Positions 6,695-8,376 of a stretch of 8,376 nucleotides of DNA are shown piece after piece (position 1 is the stretch's first letter; every line of letters starts with the position of its first letter). The stretch is from CAYYDH01 sp964470615 (lineage in GTDB: Bacteria; Patescibacteriota; Minisyncoccia; Minisyncoccales; GWA2-38-27): contig CAYYDH010000023.1 in assembly GCA_964470615.1 (NCBI GenBank), positions 1 through 8,376 on the forward strand, given 5' to 3'. The notes beneath the pieces were generated by a model that was not told the origin of the DNA, made no database searches, and worked only from the letters and a program-made list of their open reading frames with translations. Position numbers and translations under genes: made by a program.

Positions 6695-7567
6695 ATGAAA
6701 AAATCTCTGGTAATAATTCTCGTGGCTTCGGCCGTAATTGTCACTGGCGCAGTTTTGTTCTTCTGGAATAATATCTATAACCAGATATCTCTGAAACTGC
6801 CTCAAATCAAAAGCGGCATTAATGATTTCATCGCTCTAGAATTTACCGATGCCGGGAAGCAGATTCTTACGCCGCCGCCTCTACGAGCCAGCGAAGAAGA
6901 CGCCAACGCGCTTTTGACAATGGCTGGAGTAATAGAATGGACAAACAGCCAGCGCGAACAAAATGGTTTGTTGCCCCTTCAAGAAAATCCGCGCCTGAAT
7001 ACCAGCGCTGCTATCAAAGCTGAAGATATGATACAGGAACAATACTTTGCTCATGAATCGCCATCTGGAGTCAAGATAGCTGATTTAGCTAAAGATGTCG
7101 GTTATGATTTTATCTTAATAGGCGAGAACTTGGCGCTGGGAAACTTTAAGAACGACCAGGTTTTAGTGCAGGCCTGGATGGACAGCCCCGGACATCGCGC
7201 GAACATGTTGAACCCTAAATATCAGGAAATTGGAGTAGCGGTGGCTAGGGGAGTGTTCGAAGGAAAAGATACTTGGTTCGCGGTTCAGCACTTCGGCGAG
7301 CCGCTTTCTGCCTGCCCGGAACCAAGCTCTGCCCTTAAACTACTGATTCAAAGCAATCAAAACCAGCTTCTGACGCTTCAGAATGAGCTCGATTCGCTTA
7401 AAAACGAAATTGGAAACACACGGCCGAGACAATCAGATTACAACCAAAAAATAAGCGAATATAATGTTTTGGTTTCTCGATACAACAGTCTTTTCGAAAA
7501 AACTAAGGATTTAATAGAGCAATATAATAATCAGGTTAAAGATTTTAATGCTTGCGCTAAACCATAA
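6695..7567 (+). CDS. Membrane-anchored CAP-domain (SCP/YkwD-like) protein with C-terminal helical hairpin
   Basis: This 290-aa protein begins with a hydrophobic helix (about 4-24) after MKK. No clear cleavage site or lipobox is seen, so it is probably anchored with the rest outside. A CAP domain spans about 75-203: YFAHESPSG (117-125), IGENLALG (142-149), WMDSPGHRANML (161-172), then EIGVAV and WFAVQHFG. His120, Glu144 and His167 fit the usual CAP cleft residues. Residues 212-285 are heptad-like, Asn/Gln/Leu-rich and broken at GNTRPRQ, which suggests two antiparallel helices. The only cysteines, C207 and C287, flank them. ATG 6695 is chosen because earlier in-frame starts lie inside tRNA-Ala and would translate the tRNA. 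No ordinary leader exists; AGGG at 6682-6685 lies 9 nt upstream but within the tRNA acceptor. Biochemical roles of bacterial CAP proteins vary, so none is assigned. Confidence 0.88.
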   Translation: MKKSLVIILVASAVIVTGAVLFFWNNIYNQISLKLPQIKSGINDFIALEFTDAGKQILTPPPLRASEEDANALLTMAGVIEWTNSQREQNGLLPLQENPRLNTSAAIKAEDMIQEQYFAHESPSGVKIADLAKDVGYDFILIGENLALGNFKNDQVLVQAWMDSPGHRANMLNPKYQEIGVAVARGVFEGKDTWFAVQHFGEPLSACPEPSSALKLLIQSNQNQLLTLQNELDSLKNEIGNTRPRQSDYNQKISEYNVLVSRYNSLFEKTKDLIEQYNNQVKDFNACAKP

Positions 7568-7595
7568 GGGCAAATTAGGTTTTCCACAGGTAGGG

Positions 7596-7624
7596 TTGCC
7601 GTACACTTTGGCTAATGTTATAAT
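7596..7624 (+). promoter_or_regulatory. Sigma70-type promoter of the MscS-like gene
   Basis: TTGCCG (7596-7601), a 17-nt spacer and a perfect TATAAT (7619-7624) lie in the 116-nt gap after the CAP gene. Transcription from about 7631 would give a leader of roughly 53 nt. No T-tailed hairpin is seen between the CAP stop and this promoter, so readthrough from upstream is also possible. Confidence 0.65.
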
Positions 7625-7630
7625 ACCTTA

Positions 7631-7683
7631 AACTAAAAGGTCGAGGTTTAATAAACACAAAGTAATCAAATTAATTAAATATA
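7631..7683 (+). promoter_or_regulatory. AT-rich 5' leader of the MscS-like gene without a Shine-Dalgarno motif
   Basis: The leader holds a small inverted repeat GTTTA-A-TAAAC (7646-7656) and the palindrome TTAATTAA (7671-7678). The purine-rich AGGTCGAGG (7639-7647) lies far more than normal Shine-Dalgarno distance from ATG 7684. The bases just before the ATG are almost only A and T, which favours initiation on an unstructured leader. I see no riboswitch. Confidence 0.35.
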
Positions 7684-8361
7684 ATGATTAATACTTGGTG
7701 GGAAGTAACTATAGAGGCCCTTGAAAATCTTTGGATGGGGTTTCTAGGTTTCATTCCCAAATTTATCGGAGCAGCCATTGTTCTCCTGGTCGGCTGGTTG
7801 ATTGCCGTCGGCATAGGAAAACTAGTAGCTGAAGTTTTGAAGAGAATTCAGTTCAATAGGCTTTTTGAAAAAGGTGCTTGGAAAACAGCCCTGGAAAGAG
7901 CTGATATAAAAGTTGACGCAGCTGGCTTTGTCGGCGCGTTGTTCAAGTGGATATTGGTAATCGTCTTCCTGTCAGCGGCAGTCGAGATTCTTGGCCTTAC
8001 TCAGTTTGCTGCATTCGTCAACAGCGTCCTGATTTATTTGCCGAACGTTGTAGTTGCAGCTTTGATTTTGGTCGTAGCGTCAATAATAGCTGACATAGCC
8101 GAGAAAGTCATCAGAGCCGGCGTAGAGGGAATGAGAGTGGGTTACGGCGAACTAGCTGGAGTAATCGTAAGATGGTCAATTTGGGTCTTTGCCATTCTGG
8201 CCATTTTGTACCAGCTGAATGTAGCGGCAGCGTTAATCCAAACATTGCTTAGCGGCATAATTGGGTTAATTGTTCTGGCCGGAGGTATTGCTTTTGGTCT
8301 CGGCGGCAAAGAAACAGCAGCTGATATTCTCGACGGATTAAGGAGAAGAATTAGGAAGTAG
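7684..8361 (+). CDS. MscS-like membrane protein with duplicated TM-helix unit, no beta domain
   Basis: This 225-aa protein has about five membrane helices (roughly 23-45, 82-105, 115-138, 158-178, 186-207). Helix-turn units beginning IPKFIGAAIVLLVGWLIA (24-41) and LPNVVVAALILVVASIIA (119-136) match the conserved TM-helix repeat found in MscS-related proteins. The last helix, Gly/Ala-rich and ending AFGLGGKETAADIL (202-215), resembles the pore-lining TM3 of the small-conductance mechanosensitive channel. The protein stops right after this with a basic tail RRRIRK, where MscS has its cytoplasmic beta domain. The frame ends at a true stop inside the window, so this is the natural end or an early stop, not an edge effect. 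Osmotic release is plausible by family. Whether it gates alone or partners a full-length channel is unknown. It has its own promoter and no Shine-Dalgarno motif. Confidence 0.82.
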   Translation: MINTWWEVTIEALENLWMGFLGFIPKFIGAAIVLLVGWLIAVGIGKLVAEVLKRIQFNRLFEKGAWKTALERADIKVDAAGFVGALFKWILVIVFLSAAVEILGLTQFAAFVNSVLIYLPNVVVAALILVVASIIADIAEKVIRAGVEGMRVGYGELAGVIVRWSIWVFAILAILYQLNVAAALIQTLLSGIIGLIVLAGGIAFGLGGKETAADILDGLRRRIRK

Positions 8362-8376
8362 AATCTAGAAAGAAAA

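Noticed and set aside
7580..7588. DnaA-box-like TTTTCCACA, possible origin
   Set aside because: It is a single imperfect box with no cluster, AT-rich unwinding element or replication gene beside it.
1..8376. CRISPR array, insertion sequence, phage or toxin-antitoxin system
   Set aside because: No direct repeats with spacers, transposase, terminal repeats or toxin-like small gene pairs were seen on either strand.

Overview
The window looks like a compact, moderately AT-rich bacterial chromosome segment, most probably from a Candidate Phyla Radiation (Patescibacteria, e.g. Parcubacteria or Microgenomates) genome. This is an inference from the gene mix, not a marker-gene result: unclassified polytopic GT-C-like proteins, an anchored CAP-domain protein, a stand-alone C39-like protein, a MscS-like protein without a beta domain, near-zero intergenic space, and no Shine-Dalgarno motif at a normal distance from most starts. 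All gene ends seen use TAA or TAG, and the standard code gives full-length proteins.

Left half (1-5473), an envelope glycosylation block. On the plus strand are the 3' end of a PIG-V-like glycosyltransferase, a 628-aa polytopic membrane protein of a GT-C-like family I cannot name, and a convincing PMT/GT39 protein O-mannosyltransferase. The last two are only 1 nt apart. A 657-aa paralogue of the 628-aa protein lies convergently on the minus strand, its stop 5 nt from the PMT stop. An 11-bp stem holds both stop codons. A better intrinsic terminator for the minus-strand gene lies about 110 nt inside the PMT gene.

Middle (5474-5562), an 89-nt divergent promoter region. The two -35 boxes are back to back, 3 nt apart. 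The plus promoter is placed so that its transcript would begin almost at the ATG of the next gene.

Right half (5563-7567), a tightly packed unit in which protein genes alternate with tRNAs: YbaK-type tRNA-editing protein, tRNA-Ile(GAT), C39-like cysteine protease, tRNA-Ala(TGC), CAP-domain surface protein. The gaps are 3, 3, 8 and 2 nt. With no room for ordinary leaders, tRNA excision would cut the transcript into leaderless or nearly leaderless mRNAs, as in the tRNA-punctuation layout of mitochondria. This is the most interesting feature of the window.

The last gene (7684-8361) has its own strong promoter and encodes a five-helix, internally duplicated MscS-like membrane protein.
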